A stretch of DNA of 64,000 bases from positions 434,001-498,000 of the forward strand of contig JADJOS010000001.1 in NCBI GenBank assembly GCA_016713675.1, given 5' to 3'. The notes beneath the pieces were generated by a model, which made no database searches, had not been told where the DNA came from, and was given only the letters and a program-made list of their open reading frames with translations. Position numbers and translations under genes: made by a program. Position 1 is the stretch's first letter. The number at the start of each line of letters is the position of its first letter. Shown piece after piece: positions 25,925 through 34,881 of the stretch. Source of the DNA: Acidobacteriota bacterium (GTDB taxonomy: Bacteria; Acidobacteriota; Blastocatellia; Pyrinomonadales; Pyrinomonadaceae).

Positions 25925-26335
25925 ATGAAAAGAATAGCAAACAGTTTGGCCTTGATGGCCGTTGTTACGATCGCATTACTAGCTGCGGCCGGTTTAGCTT
26001 CGGCACAGGCTGACCGTACGCCAAAGAAACGCCTTACGAGTCCGGCTACGGTCAAAGGCTACGTAGGCGGCGAAGCTCATGACAGCTATGTTATTCGCGC
26101 GCAGAAGGGCAAGACACTGACGGTGAACATCTCTTGGCGTCGCCGTGATAATAACCGGGCCGAATTCTCGGTCAGCCGCTCGGCAAATTTCTTCTCGAGC
26201 AGTGCGGTCACGTTCGGCGCCGAGTCGAACGGCGGAAAACGATGGCGGGGCAAGATCCCAAGAACGGGAAACTATTACATCTATGTGGTCGCCCACCCGA
26301 CCGTAAATTATACGCTCAAGGTTAGCCTCAAATAA
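25925..26335 (+). CDS. Small exported beta-sandwich protein (PPC-like)
   Basis: Protein of 136 aa starting at ATG 25925, 8 bp after the previous stop. The signal peptide is about 1-29 (ending GLASAQA). The mature part (VKGYVGGEAHDSYVIRAQKGKTLTVNISW ... KIPRTGNYYIYVVAHPTVNYTLKVSL) follows the pattern of bacterial pre-peptidase C-terminal (PPC) domains: a strand pair, 'Y.i.a..G..l.v.i', and 'tG.Y.i.v......YtL.v'. It stands alone rather than attached to a peptidase. Last gene of the run that begins at 20194; no clear terminator follows. Confidence 0.75.
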   Translation: MKRIANSLALMAVVTIALLAAAGLASAQADRTPKKRLTSPATVKGYVGGEAHDSYVIRAQKGKTLTVNISWRRRDNNRAEFSVSRSANFFSSSAVTFGAESNGGKRWRGKIPRTGNYYIYVVAHPTVNYTLKVSLK

Positions 26336-26638
26336 CCGAAATATACCCACAATTCAGCGTCCCGCGTCCAGCCGCTGGTAGTGTCGATTCCTAAGATCGC
26401 TCTGCTGGCGGCGATTGGTTGATTCCTCGCCGCGTTATCGATTCTTTGTACACTTGACTCAAAGAAGAATGGTGATAGAATCATCTCGCCTTTCAGAATC
26501 TTTAACAAAATTTAACGGTACTTTTGGCAGTTCGTTCGACAATTTTAGCTATTTGGTGAAATTGGTTAGAGCACTCTTTCCATATCGTTTCGCCATTCCT
26601 TACATTGCTGCAAATTAAAAATTAAGGAGATCATCAAC
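26336..26638. other. Intergenic region ahead of the M4 peptidase gene
   Basis: About 300 bp without a credible gene. It contains the predicted promoter at 26454-26481 and an AT-rich leader of roughly 150 nt before the GTG start. I see no hairpin strong enough to call a terminator or riboswitch. Confidence 0.5.
26454..26481 (+). promoter_or_regulatory. Predicted sigma70-type promoter for the M4 peptidase gene
   Basis: TTGACT at 26454-26459, 16 nt, TAGAAT at 26476-26481, with TG one base before the -10 (extended -10, TGATAGAAT). Both hexamers are one mismatch from consensus, so it is the best promoter match noticed in the window. It leaves an untranslated leader of about 150 nt. Confidence 0.55.
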
Positions 26639-28795
26639 GTGAAAAAAATTCTCGGCCTTTTGGCGATAGTTGTAAGTGTTTTGATCGTATTCGGCACTAT
26701 TTCGAAGCGTGCTGAGGCGAACAAGGCGTTATTTGGCACCGGCTCGCAGGACGAACGCGAAGTTGCCAAACGAATAAGTTTGGATATTCTTCGCGACCGT
26801 GCGGCCCAGAGCGCGATCGGTAATGTCGACGAGTTTGAGATACAGAAGGTCGAGATCGATGAACTTCGGATGGCTCACACGCGTGTCCGGCAAACCGTCG
26901 GCGGTGTGCCGGTTTGGGGAGGTGAGGCGATCGTTCATCTCAAATCGGACGGAACGCTTGCGACCGTCACCGATGATCTGAGGGAAAATATTTCGGTCAA
27001 CACGACCGCAAACTTTTCGCAGAAAGAGGCTCTCCGTTTCGCCGAAAATGCTTACGCCGGCCGCGCCAAACAGACCGATTCACCGATGGTCGACCTCTAC
27101 GTCTACCGCGGCGAGACCCGCGACCATCTGGTCTATCGAGTAGAAACGCCAAGGCTTGACGGAACACGGCACACCTCGGCCCCGGTCGTGTTCATAGACG
27201 CTCACACGGGCGAAAAAGTGTTCGAATACGACAATCTCCAGACCGGCACCGGCAATTCGTTGTACAGCGGAACTGTCGCGATCGACACCAGCCAATCAGG
27301 CTCTACCTTCTATATGGAAGATCTGTCCCGCAAGATGGGCACTTTCAACATGAACAACACCGGCAACACGACGACCGGCACGGGCGGCACGCAATCGCGT
27401 TACTCGGGCACTGACGACATCTGGGGCGTGTCGGGCACCGGAACAAATACTGAGGATGCCGGTGTTGACGCACATTGGGGAGCTCGCTGGACATATGATT
27501 ATTTCCTTAACGTTCACGGACGAAACGGCATCAACGGCAGCGGCGGCCCAGGAACGACAGCGGCGGCGGCAAACAGCGGCGTCAGTCTGATCACATCGCG
27601 TGTCCATTTTGGGCGCAACTACAACAACGCGTTTTGGTATCAGAATAAAATGACCTATGGCGACGGGAACGGAACGACATTCTCACCGCTCACGACCGTC
27701 GATATCGCCGGCCACGAGATGACGCACGGCGTAACGCAGTATTCGGCAAATCTCACTTATTCCAGTGAATCCGGAGCTCTCAACGAATCGATGTCCGACG
27801 TTTTCGGCTCGATGACCGAACTCTATTCCCGCGGCGGCGTTGTCACCGGAGACACCTGGAAGATCGGCGAACAATCATATACGCCCGCAACGTCGGGCGA
27901 TGCCCTTCGTTACATGGACAATCCGCATCTCGCCGGCAATGGCGGCTATACATCGAATGACGATCCCGACCACTACACCGAACGCTACACCGGAACGGCC
28001 GACAGCGGCGGCGTACATATCAATTCAGGTATCGCCAATCATGCGTATTACCTCGCAGCAGCGGGCGGCACGCATCATTTGAGCGGCGTCACTGTTACCG
28101 GTATCGGTGCGACGGATGCCGCAAGGATCTGGTATCGTGCCCTGACCGTTTATATGACGTCAGGAACCAATTTCTCGGCGGCTCGGACGGCAATGCTCAA
28201 TGCCGCAACCGACCTTTTCGGCTCGTCGAGTGCCCAATATACGACGATCGCGACTACATGGTGTGCAGTCGGCGTTGGAACTTGCCCGGGCGGCAGCACA
28301 CCGACTCCAACACCGACGCCGACACCGAGCGGAAACGAACTGATCGTCAACGGCGGATTTGAGGGTAGTGCCAGCCCATGGGTCGGATCCGGTACCGGTT
28401 ATTTCTACACCGCAAATGGCAATGCTCCGCACGGCGGAACCGGCTATATCTATTTCGGTGTCAATAACAGCGTCACCGGACAGTCGTACCAGTCGGTTTC
28501 GATCCCGTCGACCGCGACAGGCACGATGACCTTCTGGCTCAATGTGACGTCGAGCGAAACGACAACGACGACGCAGTACGACAAACTGTTTGTCGAGGTC
28601 CGCAATACAAGCGGAACGCTGCTGTCAACTCTTGCAACATACAGCAACCTGAACAAGACCACACAGGGCAGCTACTCGCAAAAGTCGTTCAACGTCGCTG
28701 CCTACAAGGGCCAAACCGTGCGGATCCAATTCCGTTCGACGATGGACAGCTCGATCACGACGACCTTCCGGGTCGACGACGTATCGGTGAAATAA
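26639..28795 (+). CDS. Secreted M4 (thermolysin-like) metallopeptidase with C-terminal beta-sandwich
   Basis: Extracellular zinc protease of 718 aa. The start is GTG at 26639, with AAGGAG 9 nt before it. A signal peptide (about 1-28) is followed by an FTP/PepSY inhibitory propeptide (about 50-200, TRVRQTVGGVPVWGGEAIVHL...). The M4 catalytic domain has HEMTH at 359-363, the second zinc ligand Glu in GALNESMSD (about 383) and the proton-donor region GGVHINSGIANHAYY (about 460). A short PTPTP linker leads to a C-terminal domain (about 565-718, ELIVNGGFEGS...RIQFRSTMDSSITTTFRVDDVSV) of the carbohydrate-binding/immune-inhibitor-A-like type. Secretion and autoprocessing are expected from the family. 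Confidence 0.96.
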   Translation: MKKILGLLAIVVSVLIVFGTISKRAEANKALFGTGSQDEREVAKRISLDILRDRAAQSAIGNVDEFEIQKVEIDELRMAHTRVRQTVGGVPVWGGEAIVHLKSDGTLATVTDDLRENISVNTTANFSQKEALRFAENAYAGRAKQTDSPMVDLYVYRGETRDHLVYRVETPRLDGTRHTSAPVVFIDAHTGEKVFEYDNLQTGTGNSLYSGTVAIDTSQSGSTFYMEDLSRKMGTFNMNNTGNTTTGTGGTQSRYSGTDDIWGVSGTGTNTEDAGVDAHWGARWTYDYFLNVHGRNGINGSGGPGTTAAAANSGVSLITSRVHFGRNYNNAFWYQNKMTYGDGNGTTFSPLTTVDIAGHEMTHGVTQYSANLTYSSESGALNESMSDVFGSMTELYSRGGVVTGDTWKIGEQSYTPATSGDALRYMDNPHLAGNGGYTSNDDPDHYTERYTGTADSGGVHINSGIANHAYYLAAAGGTHHLSGVTVTGIGATDAARIWYRALTVYMTSGTNFSAARTAMLNAATDLFGSSSAQYTTIATTWCAVGVGTCPGGSTPTPTPTPTPSGNELIVNGGFEGSASPWVGSGTGYFYTANGNAPHGGTGYIYFGVNNSVTGQSYQSVSIPSTATGTMTFWLNVTSSETTTTTQYDKLFVEVRNTSGTLLSTLATYSNLNKTTQGSYSQKSFNVAAYKGQTVRIQFRSTMDSSITTTFRVDDVSVK

Positions 28796-28822
28796 GGACG
28801 CTGCTCGCCAAAGAGCAACAAA

Positions 28823-28860
28823 AAGGCACTAAATGGGAAGAAATTCCTCTTTAGTGCCTT
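28823..28860. terminator. Bidirectional terminator hairpin
   Basis: AAGGCACTAAA at 28823-28833 pairs perfectly with TTTAGTGCCTT at 28850-28860 (16-nt loop). A T run follows at 28865-28870 on the plus strand, and an A run lies on the other side. It separates the convergent M4 peptidase and CxxCH/FG-GAP genes. Confidence 0.8.
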
Positions 28861-28884
28861 AACATTTTTTATGGAGGTCAGTAC

Positions 28885-30306
28885 TTACCTTACAAAGACG
28901 CTCGGCAAAGGTACATCCCCGGCAGTACCGAATTGCTGTATCAGGGTTCCTGCGGTAGAACGCTGGGCAAACCACGTTGACGTCGAAGGACGAAAGACAG
29001 CAGCATCAAATCTACCGTCACCGTCATAGTCACCGGGGCTCGGAACATCCGTCGCAGTACCGAACGGGAACGCGAAGTATGAAAGGTCTTCGCTTCTCAG
29101 CACGAACCAATTGCCGCTCGACGGCGTCCAAAATGCTATATCGGCTTTACCATCTCCGGTGTAGTCGCCCGAAACCGCTTTGTCCGTCGGAGAACCGAAT
29201 TGCACGGCAAATACCGACAGGTCAGTACTTCGCTGCAGCCACCATTCAGTTCCGCTTTGTCCGTTTCTTCGAAATACAGCTATGTCGGCTTTGCCGTCGC
29301 CGTCATAATCGGCCGCGACGGGAAGGTCATTTGCCGCACCGAAATTGCTGATCTGCGTACCGCCTGTCGATCTTGAGATGAACCATGTCGTAGTCGACGG
29401 TCGATAGACGGCCGCATCAGATTTGCCGTCGCCGTCGTAGTCGGCGGGTGTCGGAATATCGCCCGTGGCTCCGAACGGGAACGCAAAGAATGAGAGATCA
29501 TCACTCCTAAGCACATACCAAAATCCGGTCGAGGGCCTCCAAAATGCGATGTCGGTCTTGCCGTCACCGGTGAAATCAGCAGGTACGACCGTGTCAGTCG
29601 AGGTGCCAAACTGAGTTGCTCGATTTCCCCCATCCGAAGATCTGAGGTGCCACCATTCCGCCCCGGTTACCGGGCCCGGACGAAAGATCGACAGGTCCGT
29701 CTTGCTGTCGCCGTCAAAATCAAAGATCGGACGCCGCACCGTTGCCTGCGAAACGCTGTTGGTGGTGTAAAGCTGATCGCCGTCGGGCCCATTACCGTTA
29801 TTCGCCTGATTTCCCGCGGCATAAAATGTCACAGGGCCGACTAATGCAGATGGGGCGGTCCAATTTACCGTCCATTCGGCAGAAAGAGTTTGCCCGGTGT
29901 ATGTGCCTGCCGTCGTGTGTTGAATGTAAAAACGGCCATTTTCTGTAATGGTCTGTGTGTTTCCATTTGCGTTAGCGAAAGTCCCCGCCGAATTTTGCCC
30001 TGCAAGGGCCGTCATCTGAAAGCCCCACTTCAACCGTGTCGTATCAGCCGTCGTGTGCCTGACCTGGAATTGGTATGTCTGACCGGGAGTGTAACTCGCC
30101 GGAGCATTTAAGATCGCAAACTGTCCGACAGACGCGGGGCCGAGGTGACAACTCGCACAATTGTTCTCGTCAGGAGCACCCGAAAAACCGGCAGGCGGCC
30201 CGGCCGTGAATGAGTTGGCCGTTTGAACAAACCCGCTTTCCGAAAAAAAGCCAAAGATCCCAAGACCCGCAAATAGAAGCAAACACGCAAACTTGATCTT
30301 TCTCAT
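28885..30306 (-). CDS. Secreted choice-of-anchor-V-type protein with CxxCH motif and FG-GAP module
   Basis: Exported protein of 473 aa. A signal peptide (about 1-30) is followed by GPPAGFSGAPDENNCASCH with Cys50, Cys53 and His54, a c-type haem attachment motif. A beta-sandwich follows (about 60-190: FAILNAPASYTPGQTYQFQVRH...WTVNWTAPSALVGPVTFYAAGNQANNGNGPDGD) of the Reeler/choice-of-anchor-V kind. Six FG-GAP repeats make up residues 195-473. The family head 'G.p.g.tGAP.E..C..CH' is known from Bacteroidota and Acidobacteriota; whether haem is bound is not proven. No other redox motif is seen. Confidence 0.85.
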   Translation of the reverse strand: MRKIKFACLLLFAGLGIFGFFSESGFVQTANSFTAGPPAGFSGAPDENNCASCHLGPASVGQFAILNAPASYTPGQTYQFQVRHTTADTTRLKWGFQMTALAGQNSAGTFANANGNTQTITENGRFYIQHTTAGTYTGQTLSAEWTVNWTAPSALVGPVTFYAAGNQANNGNGPDGDQLYTTNSVSQATVRRPIFDFDGDSKTDLSIFRPGPVTGAEWWHLRSSDGGNRATQFGTSTDTVVPADFTGDGKTDIAFWRPSTGFWYVLRSDDLSFFAFPFGATGDIPTPADYDGDGKSDAAVYRPSTTTWFISRSTGGTQISNFGAANDLPVAADYDGDGKADIAVFRRNGQSGTEWWLQRSTDLSVFAVQFGSPTDKAVSGDYTGDGKADIAFWTPSSGNWFVLRSEDLSYFAFPFGTATDVPSPGDYDGDGRFDAAVFRPSTSTWFAQRSTAGTLIQQFGTAGDVPLPSVFVR

Positions 30307-30411
30307 TTCTACCTCGACAACATCTCAGTTATCGACAGTTCGATCCGCCGCGTTCAAACTGCCGTATTCCCAATGCTATCACACGGTTTGCCGGAAAACG
30401 CGCCCGCCTGT

Positions 30412-32385
30412 CTATCGGACGAACGCATTTTGCACCGGCAGATCTCCGGCCGTCCCAAATTGCTGAATTAACGTGCCTGCGGTCGAGCGTTGCACATACC
30501 AGGTCGAACTCGACGGCCGAAATACCGCCGCGTCAAACTCACCGTCGCCGTCATAGTCGCCTGCGACGGGAATGTCACCCGACGTGCCGAATGGAAACGA
30601 GTAGAAGCTTCCGTCTTCGCTGCGCATCACAGACCAAAATCCATTCGAAGGCCGCCAGATCGCAACGTCAGCTTTGCCGTCGCCTGTGAAGTCGCCCGGG
30701 ATCGTCCGGTCGCCGTTACTGCCGAACTGAAATGCAGTGAGCCCCTCGGTGCTTCGCTGTATCCACCATTGCCCCGATGCGGGACGAAAGATCGCGATGT
30801 CCGCCTTTCCGTCGCCGTCGTAGTCTGCATTCACTGGAAGATCGCCGGCGGTGCCGAACTGCGAGATCGTCATACCGCCATTTGAATTGTCGATGAACCA
30901 CGTATTTGACGCCGGCCTGAAAATTGCCGGATCGGCCTTGCCGTCACCGTCAAAATCAGCCGGCACCGGTGTGTCGCCGCTTGTACCGAACGGGAACGCA
31001 TAGAAAGTTCGATCCTCGCTCCTAAGCACGTACCAGAATCCTGTCGAGGGCCGCCAAATTGCTATATCCGTCGTGCCGTCGCCGGTGAGATCGGCCGGTA
31101 CGATCTTATCTGCAGCCTCGCCGAACGTGACCGCACCGTTGCCGCCGTCCCCGCTCCGCTGAAACCACCATTCGCCGGCAGTCGGACGAAATACGGCAAT
31201 ATCCGACTTCGCATCGCCGTCAAGATCAAATTGACACGCTGTGCGCGATGTCATGCATGCCCCGTTTGTATTAACGAAATTGTCGATCTCCGTGCGTGAG
31301 TATTGGCAGAATGAGAGCGGAGTGCCTCCGCTCAACTGGGCATTCATGAGTGAATTGCCGCAGCTTTGAGCAATTTCGGCGTGGTTTGCTCCGAGATTGT
31401 GTGCGAGTTCGTGTCCTGTGACCAGATATCGGCCCGGCGACCAGTTGATATACCCGCTCATACCGTACGCAAAATTCGGATTGTTACAGATAACACCGAT
31501 AAATGCCCATCCTTGAGATTGAAGGTGTGCCTTGCCCGAAAATAGATGAGCCGTGTCCCTCGGGGCTGACGACAACGGATAGTTTGCGTTCCAAAACGCC
31601 TGGAAGCTTCGAACCGTCAATTCGGTATTTGCCCCTGCATACGGGTCCGGCGTCGTCCAAGTGTGCTGAAATGTCACCGCGATAGAAAGGTTGAGGTCAC
31701 TGGAATAGAGTCCTTCGATCGTATTCAAAATACCCAATATCTCATCGTTTGCAGACGAGACACTGCCCAGAATATTGACATATTCGAGATCAGCGTCCGT
31801 TGCGATCTCGATCCGCTTCGGCCCCGACGGACGCGCCGCGAGACCCGAATCTGTTAACTGCTTTCCGTATTCGATCTTGTCCGCAAGGTAAGATCCGCAT
31901 GAAAATTCGTCTGTCCGAATTGCATCCTGAGGGCGATAAATAATGTGATCTCGAGGTTCTGCAGCCGCTGAATAGTTTATAGCCGGCTCGATAAAATAAC
32001 GCGTACCTCGCAGCTCAAAAAACCCTTCATATCCGCCGCGAAGAAGATTCAATCTTGCGTTCGATCCAGAGTCTCCGTTTACAGTGCCGATAAATGTGTT
32101 TACCGGCCGCCGCTCCTCCGCGGTATTTCCCTCGAAACCGGTATTCTCCGCACGGTAATCAGGTGCCCGCAGGTCGTGCGGCTGTAACGCAATTTCCACC
32201 GCTCCGCCGGCCGTGCGAAACCTCATCTTCCCATTAGACACTTCGACACGAACGACATCTGCACGGCTGAACGAACGCTCGACGTCGCTCCGCAGCACAC
32301 CGCTTTGTGCACTGCCGGAAACAGCTGCTAGGCAGACGAAGAAAACAACGACGGTGAGCCATGACCTGATATTGACGTAACGCAT
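30412..32385 (-). CDS. Secreted M12-type (reprolysin-like) metallopeptidase with FG-GAP module
   Basis: Exported protein of 657 aa. A signal peptide (about 1-26) and propeptide-like beta region (30-170) precede a metzincin catalytic domain (about 185-380). Zinc motif HELAHNLGANH (HExxHxxGxxH) is at about residues 324-334; the nearby AQSCGNSLMNAQLSGG segment takes the Met-turn place. Six FG-GAP repeats follow (about 388-657), ending FGTAGDLPVQNAFVR. The module is closely related to those of the genes at 28885, 6619 and 44626. A role in degrading extracellular protein, held at the surface by the FG-GAP module, is inferred. Confidence 0.92.
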   Translation of the reverse strand: MRYVNIRSWLTVVVFFVCLAAVSGSAQSGVLRSDVERSFSRADVVRVEVSNGKMRFRTAGGAVEIALQPHDLRAPDYRAENTGFEGNTAEERRPVNTFIGTVNGDSGSNARLNLLRGGYEGFFELRGTRYFIEPAINYSAAAEPRDHIIYRPQDAIRTDEFSCGSYLADKIEYGKQLTDSGLAARPSGPKRIEIATDADLEYVNILGSVSSANDEILGILNTIEGLYSSDLNLSIAVTFQHTWTTPDPYAGANTELTVRSFQAFWNANYPLSSAPRDTAHLFSGKAHLQSQGWAFIGVICNNPNFAYGMSGYINWSPGRYLVTGHELAHNLGANHAEIAQSCGNSLMNAQLSGGTPLSFCQYSRTEIDNFVNTNGACMTSRTACQFDLDGDAKSDIAVFRPTAGEWWFQRSGDGGNGAVTFGEAADKIVPADLTGDGTTDIAIWRPSTGFWYVLRSEDRTFYAFPFGTSGDTPVPADFDGDGKADPAIFRPASNTWFIDNSNGGMTISQFGTAGDLPVNADYDGDGKADIAIFRPASGQWWIQRSTEGLTAFQFGSNGDRTIPGDFTGDGKADVAIWRPSNGFWSVMRSEDGSFYSFPFGTSGDIPVAGDYDGDGEFDAAVFRPSSSTWYVQRSTAGTLIQQFGTAGDLPVQNAFVR

Positions 32386-32505
32386 AATAAAACTCGCGAA
32401 GGGAAACTGCTATGATGATCGTTAACGGTACGCATTCAGAACGAATGGTCCATAGTGTATATAAAGTTTTAACGCTGTTGTTTTTCCGCGATCACACACG
32501 AAATT

Positions 32506-32970
32506 TTGATGGGTTTTGTCCTCTCTACAATCGGTAATTCTTGGAAACTGCTGCCGTCATGGGCACGGCTGAGGATAACGCGGGCGACGCAGCATAAATT
32601 CACTGCCTCGGTCGTTGGAATTATAACTAACGAAAAGGGTGAATTGCTCCTTTTGGATCACTTGTTGCGTCCGGCATCCGGATGGGGTTTGCCCGGCGGC
32701 TTCATCAACCCCGGGGAACAGCCCGAGGCCGCTATCCGGCGCGAGATCCGAGAGGAAACCGGGCTCGAATTGACCGATATCACTCTCTACCGGGTACGCA
32801 CGCTGAAGCGTCATGTCGAGATCCTGTTCATGGCCAGGTCCACGGGCGTCGGAGTGATCGGCAGCCGCGAGATCAAAGAGATCCGCTGGTGTCATCCGAA
32901 CGACATACCCCGCGAGATGAATCTCGACCAGCAATTCCTGATACACAAGATATTTCAGGCTGATGTTTGA
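32506..32970 (+). CDS. Nudix hydrolase
   Basis: Cytoplasmic hydrolase of 154 aa acting on nucleoside-diphosphate-linked substrates; the substrate cannot be told from sequence. The Nudix box GGFINPGEQPEAAIRREIREETGLEL (about residues 65-90) has every consensus position of GX5EX7REUXEEXGU. The N-terminal 30 residues are slightly longer than the core fold and basic. It is divergent from the M12 peptidase gene and 67 bp upstream of the PyrE-like gene, so possibly co-transcribed with it. Confidence 0.93.
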   Translation: MMGFVLSTIGNSWKLLPSWARLRITRATQHKFTASVVGIITNEKGELLLLDHLLRPASGWGLPGGFINPGEQPEAAIRREIREETGLELTDITLYRVRTLKRHVEILFMARSTGVGVIGSREIKEIRWCHPNDIPREMNLDQQFLIHKIFQADV

Positions 32971-33037
32971 TAAAAGACGGCCGCGTTATTAAAATCGATT
33001 ATTCGTTTATTTTTCACGCTTTCATAGGAGATTTAAT

Positions 33038-33652
33038 ATGGTTGATCTGATTCCTTCTGCCGAATCTGTAATGAAGATAATGACCGACACCGGTGCTTAC
33101 CGAAAAGGTCATTTTATTTATCCGAACGGCAAACACGCATCGCACTATTTCCAGATGCCGCTCGCATTTCGCTATTACGACACGGCACGTATTTTGTCAG
33201 TGGGACTTAGCCGTATGTTCCGTCTCGAAAAATCGATCTCGAGCCGTTTGCCGAAAGTTTCGGTGATTAGCCCGAGTCCGGGCGGAATTATGGTTGCATT
33301 CGGTGTCCGCGAAGCTCTCGGTGCTCAGCAGATCTATTGGGCGGAGACCGAAGATGGGATCAGGCAGTTTCGCCAGTACATGTCTGATTATGAGGTCTAT
33401 CCGGCGATCATTGTCGATGACATCAACCGTTCGGGCAAGGCCATTCAAGAGACGATCGATATCGTAAAAGATCTAGGCACCGAAGTGATCGGCATCGGGA
33501 CGATCGCCAAATTTGACGATGCCCCGAATGAATTCGATGGTGTTGCGGCAAAATCGCTGCTCAGCTTTGATGTGAATTTCTACGAAACCGAAGAAGAGTG
33601 GAAACATTCACGCAGTGCATCCGAGGCCGAGGAGCAGAAAGTAAGATTTTAG
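33038..33652 (+). CDS. Orotate-phosphoribosyltransferase-like enzyme
   Basis: Type I phosphoribosyltransferase fold, 204 aa. The PRPP-binding motif is AIIVDDINRSGKAIQ (about residues 127-141), matching the hydrophobic-x-DDxxxxG loop. The N-terminal region (IMTDTGAYRKGHFIYPNGKHASHYFQM) parallels the PyrE substrate segment '.GAl..GhF.l.SG.hs..Y.q'. In pyrimidine synthesis such enzymes make OMP from orotate and PRPP. The atypical middle (RLPKVSVISPSPGGIMVAFGVREALGAQ) leaves open a salvage enzyme with a different base. An AGGAGA ribosome site precedes the ATG. Confidence 0.8.
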   Translation: MVDLIPSAESVMKIMTDTGAYRKGHFIYPNGKHASHYFQMPLAFRYYDTARILSVGLSRMFRLEKSISSRLPKVSVISPSPGGIMVAFGVREALGAQQIYWAETEDGIRQFRQYMSDYEVYPAIIVDDINRSGKAIQETIDIVKDLGTEVIGIGTIAKFDDAPNEFDGVAAKSLLSFDVNFYETEEEWKHSRSASEAEEQKVRF

Positions 33653-33660
33653 AAATTCCG

Positions 33661-33710
33661 GAGAAAATAGAAAGGAGACAGGATGATCGATATCTCCCGT
33701 CTCCTTTTCT
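33661..33710. terminator. Bidirectional terminator between convergent pyrE-like and recR genes
   Basis: GAGAAAA...GGAGAC at 33661-33679 pairs with GTCTCCTTTTCTC at 33699-33711; the core is AAAGGAGAC with GTCTCCTTT. T-rich sequence follows. It sits directly between two converging stop codons. Confidence 0.6.
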
Positions 33711-33727
33711 CCTGTCTCTCGTCTTTC

Positions 33728-34342
33728 TTAGATCTCGTGTCGGTTCGACAATGCCTTGTCCATCGTCACTTCATCGACGAATTCCAGATCGGCCCCGACC
33801 GGCATCCCCATCGCAATTCGAGTGACGCGCATACCGAGCGGTTTGAGCAGCCTGGCAATGTAGTTGGCGGTCGCTTCGCCCTCGGTGGTAGGATTTGTTG
33901 CGACGATTATTTCTGCGATCTCGACGCCCTCGTTATTTTCCGGCCGAAGCCTCGGCAATAAATTCGCTAACATCAATTCGTCCGGCCCGACGCCGCGAAG
34001 CGGCGACAGTGACCCGTGCAGAATGTGATAAAGCCCCTTGAAAGAGCGGGTTTTCTCGATCGAGACTAGATTGTACGGCTCTTCGACAATACAGATGATC
34101 GAGCGGTCGCGTTTTGGATTTGAGCAGTACAGACAGGGGTTTACGTCGGTCAGATTGTTGCAGACCGAGCAGAATACGATCTTTGCCTTGACCTCAAGCA
34201 GCGAATTGGCAAAATTCTCGACCTCGCCCAAGGGCCGCCGCAATATGTAAAAAGCCAGCCGCTGAGCTGACTTGCTGCCGATACCCGGCAAACGTTTGAA
34301 TTCGTCGATTAGCTTAGCGACCGGTTCGGAATAATCAAGCAT
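33728..34342 (-). CDS. recR: Recombination protein RecR
   Basis: Recombination mediator working with RecF/RecO to load RecA on gapped DNA. It has 204 aa, close to the usual 200. The N-terminal helix-hairpin-helix is RLPGIGSKSAQRLAFYIL (about residues 16-33), the C4 zinc finger is CSVCNNLTDVNPCLYC (about 59-74), and a Toprim domain follows (about 82-175, ICIVEEPYNLVSIEKT...). The ATG at 34340-34342 matches family starts; the open frame extends 14 codons upstream without similarity. It lies 63 bp downstream of ybaB, the conserved ybaB-recR pair. Confidence 0.97.
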   Translation of the reverse strand: MLDYSEPVAKLIDEFKRLPGIGSKSAQRLAFYILRRPLGEVENFANSLLEVKAKIVFCSVCNNLTDVNPCLYCSNPKRDRSIICIVEEPYNLVSIEKTRSFKGLYHILHGSLSPLRGVGPDELMLANLLPRLRPENNEGVEIAEIIVATNPTTEGEATANYIARLLKPLGMRVTRIAMGMPVGADLEFVDEVTMDKALSNRHEI

Positions 34343-34405
34343 AAATAATGATGAGTGATAAGAGATGAGTGACAAGACGTTCACCGCTCACCATTCATAT
34401 TCAAC

Positions 34406-34711
34406 TTACATCAGCCCCGGAGGCAGCATTCCGCCCAGTTTGCCCTTGAGCGACTCTTCAACCTTTCGCTTAGCCTCGTTCAATGCCGCGACCGTCAGGT
34501 CCTGTATCATTTCGACATCGCCGTCTTTGACGAGGTCGGGCGAGATCGTGACCGAGACGACCTCAAAATCGCCGCGCATTTTCACATTCACCGCACCGCC
34601 GCCCGCCGATGCGTCGACGACCATCTGCTTCATCTCGCGGCCCATTTGCTCCTGCATCGCCTGAGCCTGCTCCATCATTGCGTTCAGGTCCATTCCACCC
34701 GGAAGTTTCAT
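34406..34711 (-). CDS. ybaB: YbaB/EbfC family nucleoid-associated protein
   Basis: DNA-binding dimeric protein of 101 aa. The family core is MEQAQAMQEQMGREMKQMVVDASAGGGAVNVKMRGDFEVVSVTISPDLV (residues about 11-60), with the typical Met/Gln-rich first helix and a Gly-rich C-terminal tail (GKLGGMLPPGLM). It is encoded just upstream of recR on the same strand, as in most bacteria. dnaX, often the third member, is not present here. Confidence 0.95.
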   Translation of the reverse strand: MKLPGGMDLNAMMEQAQAMQEQMGREMKQMVVDASAGGGAVNVKMRGDFEVVSVTISPDLVKDGDVEMIQDLTVAALNEAKRKVEESLKGKLGGMLPPGLM

Positions 34712-34844
34712 TTCCTTTTATCTCCAAAAATATAGATTACTGCCTTTCTTGACCGTGATTATACCATTCGAACGATCACATGTCGTATAACGCCCCTGCG
34801 GCGCGCATCAGATTCTTCGATGCCGCCTCGATTAGGTATTTCTA

Positions 34845-34853
34845 TGCTATCAT
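34845..34853 (+). promoter_or_regulatory. Extended -10 promoter for the TPR gene
   Basis: TGC followed by TATCAT (-10 at 34848-34853), no good -35. It lies about 30 bp before the GTG at 34882, inside the region that would be coding if the upstream ATG at 34780 were used. This supports the GTG start. Confidence 0.4.
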
Positions 34854-34881
34854 TCTCGAAAAAAGCGTAAAGGAGTTCTTA

